Part shown: positions 41,792 to 54,606 of the stretch, in pieces
Numbering within the stretch: the first letter of the stretch is position 1
Layout of the letters: each line of letters opens with the position of its first letter
Source of the DNA: Bacillota bacterium
GTDB taxonomy: Bacteria; Bacillota; Clostridia; Acetivibrionales; JAEZXR01
Assembly: GCA_023419605.1 (NCBI GenBank)
Contig: JAEZXR010000119.1
Coordinates: 124,001 to 188,000 of the forward strand
Reading direction: 5' to 3'
DNA length: 64,000 nucleotides
Notes under the pieces: model-generated
The model's database searches: none
The model's input: the letters and a program-made list of their open reading frames with translations, nothing else
Told to the model about the DNA's origin: nothing
Translations under genes and position numbers: made by a program

Positions 41792-42298
41792 TTGCCAAGT
41801 CAAAAGGTTTTAGAGCAAAAGAAAGTTGTAGTAAGTGAATTATCTTCTAACTTTAAAGATGCAATGACAATGGTATTTGCAGATTATAGAGGGTTGACAG
41901 TTGAACAGGATACAGAATTAAGAAGTGCTCTTAGAAAAGCTGGTGTTGAGTATAAAGTTGTAAAAAACACTTTAACTAAATTGGCAGCTAAGGAAAATGG
42001 CATGGATGCATTGGAGCCAACGTTAAATGGCCCTACAGCCATGGCATTCAGCACGACTGATGTTATTGCTCCAGCAAAAGTTATGGCTGAATTTGCTAAG
42101 AAGTATGAAAAGCTGGAATTGAAAGCGGGTATATTTGAAGGTAAGGTTGTTGACGTAAGTGTTATCCAATCACTTGCAGACCTGCCGTCAAGAGAAGTAC
42201 TGTTAACTCAGTTGGCTTGTGGCTTGAATGCTACAATCGCCGGACTCGCAATTGCATTGAATGCAGTAAGGGAACAAAAAGAGCAAGCTGAAGCTTAA
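41792..42298 (+). CDS. rplJ: 50S ribosomal protein L10
   Basis: A 168-residue protein anchoring L7/L12 dimers to the ribosome. 'KVLEQKKVVVSELSSNFKDAMTMVFADYRGLTVEQDTELR' and 'VEYKVVKNTLTKLAAKEN' are L10 signatures. The start is TTG at 41792: AGGGAGGTG lies nine bases before it. A longer frame from 41708 would run through the leader terminator and is rejected. Confidence 0.96.
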   Translation: MPSQKVLEQKKVVVSELSSNFKDAMTMVFADYRGLTVEQDTELRSALRKAGVEYKVVKNTLTKLAAKENGMDALEPTLNGPTAMAFSTTDVIAPAKVMAEFAKKYEKLELKAGIFEGKVVDVSVIQSLADLPSREVLLTQLACGLNATIAGLAIALNAVREQKEQAEA

Positions 42299-42332
42299 GT
42301 CAGCAAGAAATTATTATGGAGGTATAATTAAA

Positions 42333-42710
42333 ATGGCTAGTGAGAAAATTACAAAATTTATTGAAGAAGTAAAAACATTAACTGTATTAGAATTATCAGA
42401 GCTTGTAAAAGCAATCGAAGAAGAATTTGGTGTATCCGCAGCTGCAGCAGTTGCGGTAGCAGCTCCTACAGCGGGTGCAGCAGCTGCCGTTGAAGAAAAG
42501 ACTGAATTTAACGTAATCTTAAAGGATGCTGGCGCTGAAAAAATCAAAGTAATCAAGGTTGTTAGAGAAGTAACCGGTCTTGGACTGAAAGAAGCGAAGG
42601 ACCTGGTTGACGGAGCTCCTAAGACTGTTAAAGAAAACGTATCCAAGGACGAAGCAGCTCAGATTGAAGCTAAGTTCAAGGAAGTTGGAGCAACAATCGA
42701 AATTAAGTAA
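42333..42710 (+). CDS. rplL: 50S ribosomal protein L7/L12
   Basis: A 125-residue stalk protein: N-terminal dimer helix domain (KITKFIEEVKTLTVLELSELVKAIEEEFGV), Ala-rich hinge (about 33-55) and the C-terminal factor-binding domain ('KIKVIKVVREVTGLGLKEAKDLVDGAPKTVKENVSKDEA'). GGAGG lies before the ATG. A terminator separates it from rpoB. Confidence 0.97.
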   Translation: MASEKITKFIEEVKTLTVLELSELVKAIEEEFGVSAAAAVAVAAPTAGAAAAVEEKTEFNVILKDAGAEKIKVIKVVREVTGLGLKEAKDLVDGAPKTVKENVSKDEAAQIEAKFKEVGATIEIK

Positions 42711-42727
42711 TCTAAGTTTGAGTAAAC

Positions 42728-42758
42728 AAAAGAGGCTTCTTACAAAGAGGCCTCTTTT
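42728..42758 (+). terminator. Terminator between rplL and rpoB
   Basis: AAAAGAGGC pairs with GCCTCTTTT. Since rpoB has its own promoter just behind, read-through and separate starts may both feed rpoBC. Confidence 0.8.
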
Positions 42759-42803
42759 ATACTATATAACAAAAATCCCCAAAATAAAAAAGCCGGATAA
42801 CCA

Positions 42804-42832
42804 TTGACAAGTTGTTACCGGTATGTTAGAAT
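42804..42832 (+). promoter_or_regulatory. Promoter of rpoBC
   Basis: TTGACA (42804-42809), 17-base spacer, TAGAAT (42827-42832). The leader would be about 395 bases. Confidence 0.75.
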
Positions 42833-43041
42833 TATAAACTGCGTTATAATTTTGGTTTGAAATTCCAATTGATAAAAGAAATAGCAAATTAATACATTTT
42901 GATTATAACATAGAAGAATAAAGAAGACAATAATTGTTAATAATATTTTAATGACTGCGGTTTACTTGCTAAAGTTAGTATATGTAGTCTGCTGAAAATT
43001 ATACTCAAGGTCGATGGAAATATATACTTCAAAGAGGAATA

Positions 43042-43097
43042 ACTTCAACCTAGTGTTAAAGTTTGCAGTCCCGAATCGGGTCGGCCAGGGTTGAAGT
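43042..43097 (+). promoter_or_regulatory. Structured leader of rpoB
   Basis: ACTTCAACC (43042-43050) pairs with GGTTGAAGT (43089-43097), and CCCGA pairs with TCGGG inside. A second copy of the GTACAATGGGTAC type palindrome follows (43097-43108). The remaining leader is AT-rich. Confidence 0.4.
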
Positions 43098-43233
43098 ACA
43101 ATGGGTACTTTCCTTAGATTGTTACAGGGCTTTTAATAATACTACTAAAGGTCCTGAATATATATATAGTCCTATTCAAGTGCATGACATTGCGCTTTCA
43201 AGACAAAGTCATAACTTATGAGGTGATTGTTAG

Positions 43234-46200
43234 ATGGTACATCCCGTACGACTAGGTAAAAACGTTAGAATGAGCTACTCCAAAATCGATGAAGTCCTGG
43301 ATATGCCGAACCTTATTGAGGTTCAAAAGGACTCCTACAAATGGTTTTTGGACGAAGGCTTAAGGGAAGTGTTCAGAGACGTTTCCCCTATTACCGATTA
43401 CACCGGTAATCTGATTCTTGAATTTGTAGACTATTCTCTTGACGAAAACCCTAAATATAGCGTTGAAGAATGTAAAGAAAGAGATACTACATTTTCTGCA
43501 CCTTTAAAAGTAAAAGTAAGGTTGATTAACAAGGAAACCGGCGAAGTTAAGGAACAGGATATCTTCATGGGAGATTTCCCCTTAATGACAGACAATGGCA
43601 CTTTTATTATCAACGGTGCTGAAAGGGTAATCGTCAGCCAGTTGGTTAGATCACCCGGTATTTACTATACAATGAAGTTTGACAAAACGGGTAAAAAGCT
43701 TTTCTCAAATACAGTAATTCCGAACCGTGGTGCATGGCTGGAATATGAAACGGATTCCAACGATGTTATATCCGTGAGAATCGATAGAACCAGGAAGCTT
43801 CCTATTACTGTTCTTCTTAGAGCTTTAGGCTTTGGAACGGACATGGAAATTATGGATCTTCTGGGCGAGGAAGAAGGAATTATTGCAACCATACAGAAGG
43901 ACAACACAAAAACCGTTGATGAAGGCTTGCTGGAAGTCTATAAGAGATTGAGACCTGGAGAACCTCCTACAGTGGAAAGTGCTACTTCGTTGATCAATAG
44001 CCTTTTCTTCGATCCAAAAAGATATGATCTGGCCAAGGTGGGACGTTTTAAATTCAATAAAAAACTTTCCATTGCCGCCCGTATTGCAGGTGCAGTTGCT
44101 GCACAGGATATCGTTTCACCGGAAACGGGAGAAGTTCTGGTTGCTGAAGATGAAAGAATTACAAGGGAAAAGGCAGAAATTATCCAGAACTCCGGTGTTA
44201 ATGCAGTTTACATAAACATTGAAGGCAAAAAAGTAAAAGTCATCGGTAACAATACCGTAGATATTAAGGCATTTGTAGATTTTGACGTCGCCGGTATCGG
44301 CATAACGGAAAGAGTTCGGTATGAGCTGCTGAAAAAGATCCTGAGTGAGAACGAAGGAGAAGAGAATATTAAAAAAGCTCTCAAGGAAAACCTTGATGAA
44401 CTTGTTCCCAAATATATAACCATTGATGATATTATATCATCCGTCAGCTACCTCATTAACCTTGAGTATAATGTAGGAGATGTGGATGATATTGACCATC
44501 TGGGAAACCGTAGACTGCGTTCTGTCGGTGAACTGCTGCAGAATCAGTTTAGAATCGGTCTCGCCAGGATGGAAAGAGTTGTAAGAGAAAGAATGACAAT
44601 CCAGGATATCGACATTGTGACTCCACAGGCGCTGATTAATATCCGGCCGGTTGCAGCTGCTATCAAGGAATTCTTTGGAAGCAGCCAGTTGTCACAGTTT
44701 ATGGACCAGACCAACCCTCTGGCAGAGCTGACGCATAAGAGAAGGCTCAGCGCGTTGGGGCCTGGTGGTTTGAGCAGGGAAAGAGCGGGCTTCGAAGTCC
44801 GTGACGTTCACCACTCCCACTATGGCCGTATGTGCCCTATTGAAACGCCGGAAGGCCCGAACATCGGTCTGATCGGCTCCTTGAGCACCTATGCAAGAAT
44901 CAATGAGTATGGGTTTATTGAGGCACCTTACCGAAAGGTAGATAAGACCCAGGGTGTTGTTTCCAACGAAATTATCTATCTCACAGCGGATGAGGAAGAT
45001 AAATATGTTGTAGCGCAGGCAAATGAGCCATTAGATGCAAGCGGAAGGTTTGCGAACAAAAAAGTTGCCGTTCGATATAAGGATGAAATCCTTGAGGTAG
45101 AACCCAGCCGGGTTGACTTTATGGACGTATCGCCAAAGCAGCTTGTTTCTGTTGCTACAGCCATGATTCCGTTCCTTGAAAACGATGACGCGAACCGTGC
45201 GCTCATGGGATCTAACATGCAGCGTCAGGCTGTGCCTTTGATCAAGGCGGATGCGCCTATCGTCGGTACCGGTATCGAATATAAGGCTGCAAGAGACTCC
45301 GGTGTCGTTGTATTGGCTAAAAATGCAGGTGTTATAGAAAAAGTATCGGCCAATGAAATTACCATAAGAACCAAAGAAGGTAAAAAGGATACTTATAAGC
45401 TGCTGAAGTACCTACGTTCCAATCAGGGAACCTGTATCAATCAGAGACCCATCGTTCGCAAGGGTGATGTGATTGAGAAGGGAGATGTTATCGCAGACGG
45501 TCCTTCCACCGACAACGGTGAAATCGGTCTGGGTAAGAATATACTCATCGGTTTCATGACATGGGAAGGTTACAACTACGAGGATGCCATCCTGATCAGT
45601 GAAAAGCTAGTGAAAGAGGATGTGTTTACCTCCATTCATATAGAAGAATACGAATGCGAATCCAGAGATACCAAACTGGGACCTGAAGAAATCACAAGGG
45701 ATATTCCGAATGTAAGTGAGGAAGCATTAAAAGACCTTGATGACCGCGGGATCATAAGAATTGGTGCAGAGGTTCGTTCCGGCGATATTCTGGTGGGTAA
45801 AGTGACTCCGAAGGGCGAAACCGAACTGACTGCCGAAGAAAGATTGCTTCGAGCGATATTCGGTGAAAAAGCGAGAGAAGTAAGAGATACTTCACTTCGT
45901 GTACCACACGGTGAAGCCGGTATTATCGTCGATGTTAAGGTGTTCACAAGGGAAAATGGCGATGAGCTGCCGCCTGGAGTAAACCAACTGGTACGGTGCT
46001 ATATCGCACAAAAAAGAAAGATCTCTGTCGGAGATAAGATGGCGGGTCGACATGGTAACAAGGGTGTTATCTCAAGAATACTCCCGGAAGAAGACATGCC
46101 GTTCCTTCCGGATGGTACACCGTTGCAGATCGTACTGAATCCGCTGGGCGTTCCTTCCCGTATGAACATTGGTCAGGTTTTGGAAGTTCACCTCGGATAC

Positions 46201-46974
46201 GCTGCAAAAGCCCTGGGTTGGGAGATTGCAACGCCGGTATTTGACGGTGCGACCGAAGATGATATCATTGAAACACTGAAAAAAGCTGGACTTTCAGAAG
46301 ACGGTAAAACCGTACTTTATGATGGAAGAACCGGAGATCCTTTCGATAACAGGGTAACCGTAGGATACATGTATATCCTGAAGCTGGCCCATCTTGTTGA
46401 CGATAAGATCCATGCCCGTTCTACCGGTCCATACTCCCTTGTTACGCAGCAGCCGCTGGGTGGTAAGGCTCAGTTCGGTGGACAGCGATTTGGAGAAATG
46501 GAAGTTTGGGCTCTGGAAGCATACGGAGCTGCATATACATTACAGGAAATCCTTACAGTTAAGTCTGACGACGTTGTGGGTAGGGTTAAGACCTATGAAG
46601 CCATTGTTAAAGGCGAAAACGTTCCGGAACCGGGTATCCCTGAATCCTTCAAGGTGCTCATCAAGGAACTCCAGAGCCTTGGACTGGACGTTAAGGTATA
46701 CTCTGAAGAACAGGAAGAAATTGCTATCAAGGAATCGGTTGAAGATGAGCTTGAGGATCTCAGTGTAAATATCGAAGGCAGGGAAGATGAAGCTTCACCG
46801 CTGGCTGATTATGATGATCTGGGAGATGAAGCACTGGATGACGATCTCGAAATCGATGAGTTCGAGTTGGATGATCTGAGTACGGCGGATAACCTTGACG
46901 AAGGTATGGTTGATGATCTTTTCGCAGATGATGAGGAAAGCTTTGACGAAAGCCTGGACGAAACAGATTTTTAA
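43234..46974 (+). CDS. rpoB: RNA polymerase beta subunit
   Basis: A 1246-residue beta subunit. The rifampicin pocket reads 'SSQLSQFMDQTNPLAELTHKRRLSALGPGG', with all classical sensitive residues (D, H and S at the 516, 526 and 531 positions of E. coli numbering). 'KMAGRHGNKGVISRI' and 'QPLGGKAQFGGQRFGEMEVWALEAYGA' are further signatures. The final ~75 residues after the conserved end form an unusually acidic tail (DDLEIDEFELDDLS, then DDEESFDESLDETDF). ATG 43234 follows GAGGTGA. rpoC follows after 18 bases. Confidence 0.97.
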   Translation: MVHPVRLGKNVRMSYSKIDEVLDMPNLIEVQKDSYKWFLDEGLREVFRDVSPITDYTGNLILEFVDYSLDENPKYSVEECKERDTTFSAPLKVKVRLINKETGEVKEQDIFMGDFPLMTDNGTFIINGAERVIVSQLVRSPGIYYTMKFDKTGKKLFSNTVIPNRGAWLEYETDSNDVISVRIDRTRKLPITVLLRALGFGTDMEIMDLLGEEEGIIATIQKDNTKTVDEGLLEVYKRLRPGEPPTVESATSLINSLFFDPKRYDLAKVGRFKFNKKLSIAARIAGAVAAQDIVSPETGEVLVAEDERITREKAEIIQNSGVNAVYINIEGKKVKVIGNNTVDIKAFVDFDVAGIGITERVRYELLKKILSENEGEENIKKALKENLDELVPKYITIDDIISSVSYLINLEYNVGDVDDIDHLGNRRLRSVGELLQNQFRIGLARMERVVRERMTIQDIDIVTPQALINIRPVAAAIKEFFGSSQLSQFMDQTNPLAELTHKRRLSALGPGGLSRERAGFEVRDVHHSHYGRMCPIETPEGPNIGLIGSLSTYARINEYGFIEAPYRKVDKTQGVVSNEIIYLTADEEDKYVVAQANEPLDASGRFANKKVAVRYKDEILEVEPSRVDFMDVSPKQLVSVATAMIPFLENDDANRALMGSNMQRQAVPLIKADAPIVGTGIEYKAARDSGVVVLAKNAGVIEKVSANEITIRTKEGKKDTYKLLKYLRSNQGTCINQRPIVRKGDVIEKGDVIADGPSTDNGEIGLGKNILIGFMTWEGYNYEDAILISEKLVKEDVFTSIHIEEYECESRDTKLGPEEITRDIPNVSEEALKDLDDRGIIRIGAEVRSGDILVGKVTPKGETELTAEERLLRAIFGEKAREVRDTSLRVPHGEAGIIVDVKVFTRENGDELPPGVNQLVRCYIAQKRKISVGDKMAGRHGNKGVISRILPEEDMPFLPDGTPLQIVLNPLGVPSRMNIGQVLEVHLGYAAKALGWEIATPVFDGATEDDIIETLKKAGLSEDGKTVLYDGRTGDPFDNRVTVGYMYILKLAHLVDDKIHARSTGPYSLVTQQPLGGKAQFGGQRFGEMEVWALEAYGAAYTLQEILTVKSDDVVGRVKTYEAIVKGENVPEPGIPESFKVLIKELQSLGLDVKVYSEEQEEIAIKESVEDELEDLSVNIEGREDEASPLADYDDLGDEALDDDLEIDEFELDDLSTADNLDEGMVDDLFADDEESFDESLDETDF

Positions 46975-46992
46975 GGGAAAGGAGAGAGTGCC

Positions 46993-50499
<3,507 letters not shown>

Positions 50500-50518
50500 G
50501 ATTTCAAGTGAATTATTT

Positions 50519-50548
50519 ATGGGCAATGGAGTAAACTCCATTGCCCAT
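50519..50548 (+). terminator. Hairpin behind rpoC
   Basis: ATGGGCAATGGAGT pairs perfectly with ACTCCATTGCCCAT over a two-base loop. The following ATTATTTCAT is a poor T-run, so termination may be partial. Confidence 0.6.
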
Positions 50549-50753
50549 TATTTCATCTGGGCTTTCCAAATAATTGCATCTTGACAAATTCATATTTGAG
50601 GTGATAGAATATTTTAGTGTGTATTTACCCTGCATTATTTGCGGGAATATGATTTCTGTAAGGCAAATTAACTCTTGGAGTCATGGACAGGGTATGAAAA
50701 GTGTAACTGCGATTTTGTCTGTTAGGGTTAATTGATCTATTGGAGGGTAAAAA

Positions 50754-50996
50754 GTGCTGGAAGAGTTAAAAAACAGTAATAAGATTGTTGGAGTAAAGCA
50801 ATCACAGAAGGCCTTGGAAAAGGATAGCGTAAAAACTGCTATTATTGCCAGGGACGCAGATGAAAAAGTTATTCGATCCATAAAAGAATTATGTGAAAAA
50901 TATTCTGTTGAGATTGTTTACGTGGATACGATGAAGCAGTTGGGTAAAGCCTGCGGAATTGAAGTAGGTGCCGCTGTTACATGCCTGTTGAAGTAA
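50754..50996 (+). CDS. L7Ae/L30e-family ribosomal protein-like protein
   Basis: An 80-residue kink-turn RNA-binding protein of the YbxF type: 'NKIVGVKQSQKALEKDSVKTAIIARDADEKVIRSIKELCEKYSV' and 'KQLGKACGIEVGAAVTCLL'. In Bacillus YbxF/YmxC bind k-turns and the ribosome. It sits in the standard place between rpoC and rpsL. The start is GTG with GGAGGG upstream. Confidence 0.93.
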   Translation: MLEELKNSNKIVGVKQSQKALEKDSVKTAIIARDADEKVIRSIKELCEKYSVEIVYVDTMKQLGKACGIEVGAAVTCLLK

Positions 50997-51017
50997 TTGT
51001 CAGTTTTTATTACAGGA

Positions 51018-51046
51018 TTGACAGTTGTTTTTTGGCGTCTTGGAAT
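51018..51046 (+). promoter_or_regulatory. Possible promoter of the str operon
   Basis: TTGACA (51018-51023), 17-base spacer and a weak TGGAAT -10. It would serve rpsL-rpsG-fusA. Confidence 0.4.
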
Positions 51047-51166
51047 GGTAATTTGTACTAAATACTTATTTAATTTAATTTTGAAATAAATTTATTCATA
51101 TAAATTTATTACAGTTGGAAATTATTCATTACCAACTGTTAACTACGTTTGAAGGGAGGTGTATGG

Positions 51167-51595
51167 ATGCCAACGTTTAATCAGTTGATCAGAAAGGGAA
51201 GACAAACTCTTGAGCAAAAGTCTACTGCTCCTGCATTGCAGAAAGGTTATAACTCTCTGAAGAAGAAGACTATGGATTTAAGCAGCCCTCAGAAGAGAGG
51301 TGTGTGCACTGTTGTTAAAACAACTACTCCAAAGAAACCTAACTCCGCGTTGAGAAAGGTTGCCAGGGTAAAATTGACTAACGGTATAGAAGTAACTGCT
51401 TACATTCCGGGTATAGGCCACAATCTTCAGGAGCACAGCGTTGTTCTTATAAGAGGCGGTAGGGTTAAAGACTTACCGGGTGTTAGGTACCACATTGTTA
51501 GAGGAACTCTTGATACTGCAGGTGTTGCTAAGAGAATGCAAAGCCGTTCAAAATACGGTGCCAAGAGACCAAAAGCAGGTGCTGCTAAGAAGTAA
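51167..51595 (+). CDS. rpsL: 30S ribosomal protein S12
   Basis: A 142-residue decoding-centre protein. 'MPTFNQLIRKGRQ' and 'TTTPKKPNSALRKVARVKLTNGIEVTAYIPGIGHNLQEHS' are diagnostic. Lysines at the streptomycin-determining positions (PKKPNS and 'VKDLPGVRY') are of the sensitive type. ATG 51167 has GAAGGGAGG upstream; an earlier in-frame start at 51149 overlaps that site. Confidence 0.97.
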   Translation: MPTFNQLIRKGRQTLEQKSTAPALQKGYNSLKKKTMDLSSPQKRGVCTVVKTTTPKKPNSALRKVARVKLTNGIEVTAYIPGIGHNLQEHSVVLIRGGRVKDLPGVRYHIVRGTLDTAGVAKRMQSRSKYGAKRPKAGAAKK

Positions 51596-51750
51596 GATCA
51601 TACAGCGTGCTGCGCGCGACGTGTGAAATTAAAAATGGTGCTAAGTACGTTGTTTTTATATATATAGAATATAGAATAACTACCAGTGCCGACGACGGTG
51701 AAAAGCCGCGAGTACCTTTGATATCATTATCATAAAAGGAGGGAAGCAAG

Positions 51751-52221
51751 GTGCCAAGAAAAGGATTTATAGCTAAAAGAGAAGTATTGCCGGATCCAAT
51801 ATATAATGATAAAGTTGTTACAAAGCTTATCAACAATATCATGCAGGACGGTAAGAAAGGTGTAGCTCAACAAATCTGCTACGAAGCTTTCGATATTATC
51901 AAGGAAAAGACTGGAAGAGACCCATTGGAAGTTTTCGAGCAGGCGATGAACAACATCATGCCTGTACTGGAAGTAAAGGCTAGAAGAGTTGGCGGAGCTA
52001 CGTACCAGGTTCCTATCGAAGTAAGACCCGAAAGAAGACAAGCTTTAGGTCTTAGATGGTTGACTCTTTACTCACGTAAGAGAGGCGAGAGAACCATGAG
52101 GGAAAGACTGGCCGGAGAAATTCTTGACGCAACAAACAACATGGGTGCAGCCTTCAAAAAGAAGGAAGATACTCATAAGATGGCTGAAGCTAATAAAGCT
52201 TTCGCACATTATAGATGGTAA
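51751..52221 (+). CDS. rpsG: 30S ribosomal protein S7
   Basis: A 156-residue primary binder of the 16S 3' domain: 'MPRKGFIAKREVLPDPIYNDKVVTKLINNIMQDGKKGVAQQI' and 'VGGATYQVPIEVRPERRQALGLRWL'. The start is GTG, with GGAGGG upstream. A heptad hairpin separates it from fusA. Confidence 0.97.
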   Translation: MPRKGFIAKREVLPDPIYNDKVVTKLINNIMQDGKKGVAQQICYEAFDIIKEKTGRDPLEVFEQAMNNIMPVLEVKARRVGGATYQVPIEVRPERRQALGLRWLTLYSRKRGERTMRERLAGEILDATNNMGAAFKKKEDTHKMAEANKAFAHYRW

Positions 52222-52312
52222 GAAATTAATTGAAGATGGAGAATTGAGAATGGAAAATTGCAGCTTTGTGATTTTAATTCTCAATTATCAATTTTCAATT
52301 CTCAATTAATTA
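52222..52312. repeat. Heptad-built hairpin between rpsG and fusA
   Basis: Left arm in 7-bp steps: gaaatta, attgaag, atggaga, attgaga, atggaaa, attgcag (52222-52263). Right arm: attttaa, ttctcaa, ttatcaa, ttttcaa, ttctcaa, ttaatta (52271-52312). The arms are complementary over most of their length. It lies inside the str operon right behind the rpsG stop codon. Confidence 0.85.
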
Positions 52313-52345
52313 TTGAGCTATCGTGAAATTGAAAGGAGGGTAAAG

Positions 52346-54427
52346 ATGCCCAGGCAATTTAGTTTAGAAAATACAAGAAATATCGGTATCATGGCTCACA
52401 TCGATGCCGGTAAGACAACTACAACTGAACGTATCCTGTTCTACACCGGTAGGGTTCATAAAATCGGTGAAGTTCACGAAGGCGCTGCAACCATGGACTG
52501 GATGGAGCAGGAGCAGGAAAGAGGTATTACCATTACATCTGCTGCTACTACTGCGCAGTGGAAGGGTACCAGAGTTAACATCATCGACACACCGGGGCAC
52601 GTTGACTTCACAGTTGAAGTTGAAAGGTCTCTTCGAGTTCTCGATGGTTCAGTGACGGTTTTCTGTGCTAAGGGAGGCGTTGAGCCGCAGTCTGAAACTG
52701 TTTGGAGACAGGCTGATAAATACGGCGTTCCCCGTATGGCATATGTCAACAAGATGGACATTATGGGAGCAGATTTCTATAACGTTGTAGATATGATGAA
52801 GGATCGACTGAAAGCAAATGCTGTGCCGATTCAGCTGCCGATTGGTAAAGAGGACACCTTTAAAGGTATGATTGACCTCGTTACCATGAAGGCATATATA
52901 CACTTGGATGACCTTGGAAAAGACATTGAAGAGACATCCGTCCCAGATGACATGAAGGATATTGCAGAAGAATATCATAACAAGTTGGTTGAAGCTGTTG
53001 CTGAACAAGACGAAGAATTGATGATGAAATATCTTGAAGGCGAAGAGCTGACAGTAGAAGAAATCAAGTCAGGTATTAGAAAGGCTACAATCGCAGTTAA
53101 AATGATCCCTGTTATTTGTGGTTCATCCTACAAAAACAAGGGTGTTCAGGAATTGCTCGATTCCGTAGTTGCGTATTTGCCATCGCCGCTTGATATCCCT
53201 GCTATAAAGGGTGTTTTGCCGGACAGTGAAGAGGAAGTTACAAGACCTGCAGATGATAATGGTCCTTTCTCCGCACTTGCATTCAAGATTATGACGGACC
53301 CATTCGTTGGTAAGCTTTGCTTCTTCAGAGTTTACTCAGGCAAACTGAGCTCCGGCTCCTATGTTCTTAACTCTACAAAGGGTAAGAGAGAAAGAATCGG
53401 TAGAATTCTGCAGATGCATGCGAACCACAGGGAAGAAATTGACATGGTATACTCCGGAGACATAGCTGCTGCTGTAGGTTTAAAAGACACTACAACGGGC
53501 GATACTCTTTGTGAGGAAAATAGCCCTGTAATTCTTGAATCCATGGAATTCCCTGATCCTGTTATCCATGTTGCGATTGAGCCAAAATCAAAAGCTGGAC
53601 AGGAAAAGATGGGTGTTGCACTACAGAAACTTGCAGAAGAAGATCCAACATTTAAAGCATATACCGATCCTGAAACAGGACAAACAATCATCGCAGGAAT
53701 GGGTGAGCTTCACCTTGAGATCATTGTTGACCGTATGTTAAGGGAATTTAAAGTAGAGGCGAACGTTGGTAATCCTCAGGTTTCTTATAAAGAAACAATC
53801 CGTAAGGCTGTTAAGGCTGAAGGCAAGTTCGTAAGACAGTCCGGTGGTAGAGGTCAGTACGGTCATTGCGTACTCGAAATCGAACCGAGAGAACCCGGAT
53901 CAGGATACGAATTTGTTAATAAAATCGTGGGTGGTGCTGTTCCTAAGGAATACATCGGACCTATCGATGCAGGTATCCAGGATGCTATGAACAATGGTGT
54001 ATTGGGCGGTTACCAGGTTGTTGACGTAAAAGTAACGCTGGTAGACGGTTCATACCATGAAGTTGACTCCTCGGAAATGGCGTTTAAGATCGCCGGCTCC
54101 ATGGGCTTCAAGGAAGGTATGCGTAAAGGCGATCCTGTACTCCTCGAGCCTATCATGAGAGTTGACGTTACAGTACCGGAAGCCTACATGGGCGACGCTA
54201 TGGGCAGCCTTAACTCCAGAAGAGGTAGAATCGAGGGTATGGAAGCAAGATCAGGTGCTCAGTCTATAAGAGCACATGTTCCACTTTCCGAAATGTTCGG
54301 ATATGCGACTACGCTTCGTTCACTGACTCAGGGTAGAGGCCAGTTCGTAATGCAGCCTAGCCACTTTGAAGAAGTTCCGAAGAACATTCAGGAAGCTGTT
54401 ATCAGCGCAAGGTCGGCGAAGGAATAA
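52346..54427 (+). CDS. fusA: Elongation factor G
   Basis: A 693-residue translocation GTPase. G1 is AHIDAGKTT, switch II 'DTPGHVDFTVEVERSLRVLDG', G4 'NKMD'. The domain IV loop reads 'SGGRGQYGHCVLEIEP' and domain V has 'RGRIEGMEARSGAQSIRAHVPLSEMFGYATTLRSLTQGRG'. ATG 52346 has AAAGGAGGG upstream; a longer open frame starts in the heptad repeat and is rejected. No second EF-G is in the window. Confidence 0.97.
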   Translation: MPRQFSLENTRNIGIMAHIDAGKTTTTERILFYTGRVHKIGEVHEGAATMDWMEQEQERGITITSAATTAQWKGTRVNIIDTPGHVDFTVEVERSLRVLDGSVTVFCAKGGVEPQSETVWRQADKYGVPRMAYVNKMDIMGADFYNVVDMMKDRLKANAVPIQLPIGKEDTFKGMIDLVTMKAYIHLDDLGKDIEETSVPDDMKDIAEEYHNKLVEAVAEQDEELMMKYLEGEELTVEEIKSGIRKATIAVKMIPVICGSSYKNKGVQELLDSVVAYLPSPLDIPAIKGVLPDSEEEVTRPADDNGPFSALAFKIMTDPFVGKLCFFRVYSGKLSSGSYVLNSTKGKRERIGRILQMHANHREEIDMVYSGDIAAAVGLKDTTTGDTLCEENSPVILESMEFPDPVIHVAIEPKSKAGQEKMGVALQKLAEEDPTFKAYTDPETGQTIIAGMGELHLEIIVDRMLREFKVEANVGNPQVSYKETIRKAVKAEGKFVRQSGGRGQYGHCVLEIEPREPGSGYEFVNKIVGGAVPKEYIGPIDAGIQDAMNNGVLGGYQVVDVKVTLVDGSYHEVDSSEMAFKIAGSMGFKEGMRKGDPVLLEPIMRVDVTVPEAYMGDAMGSLNSRRGRIEGMEARSGAQSIRAHVPLSEMFGYATTLRSLTQGRGQFVMQPSHFEEVPKNIQEAVISARSAKE

Positions 54428-54606
54428 ACAAGGGTTTGTGACGAGCGTTGGCAGCGAGCCAATGGCAGAGTTATATACTCTGATTTTAACAGTTTAATAG
54501 CGGGGATTGTGCAATTCTGCATAATTCCCGCATTTAAAACAAATATACTAATAAATAGTTTGTCAACAACCAGTAATAATACTGAGTTAGGGAGGAGATT
54601 TTAAAA

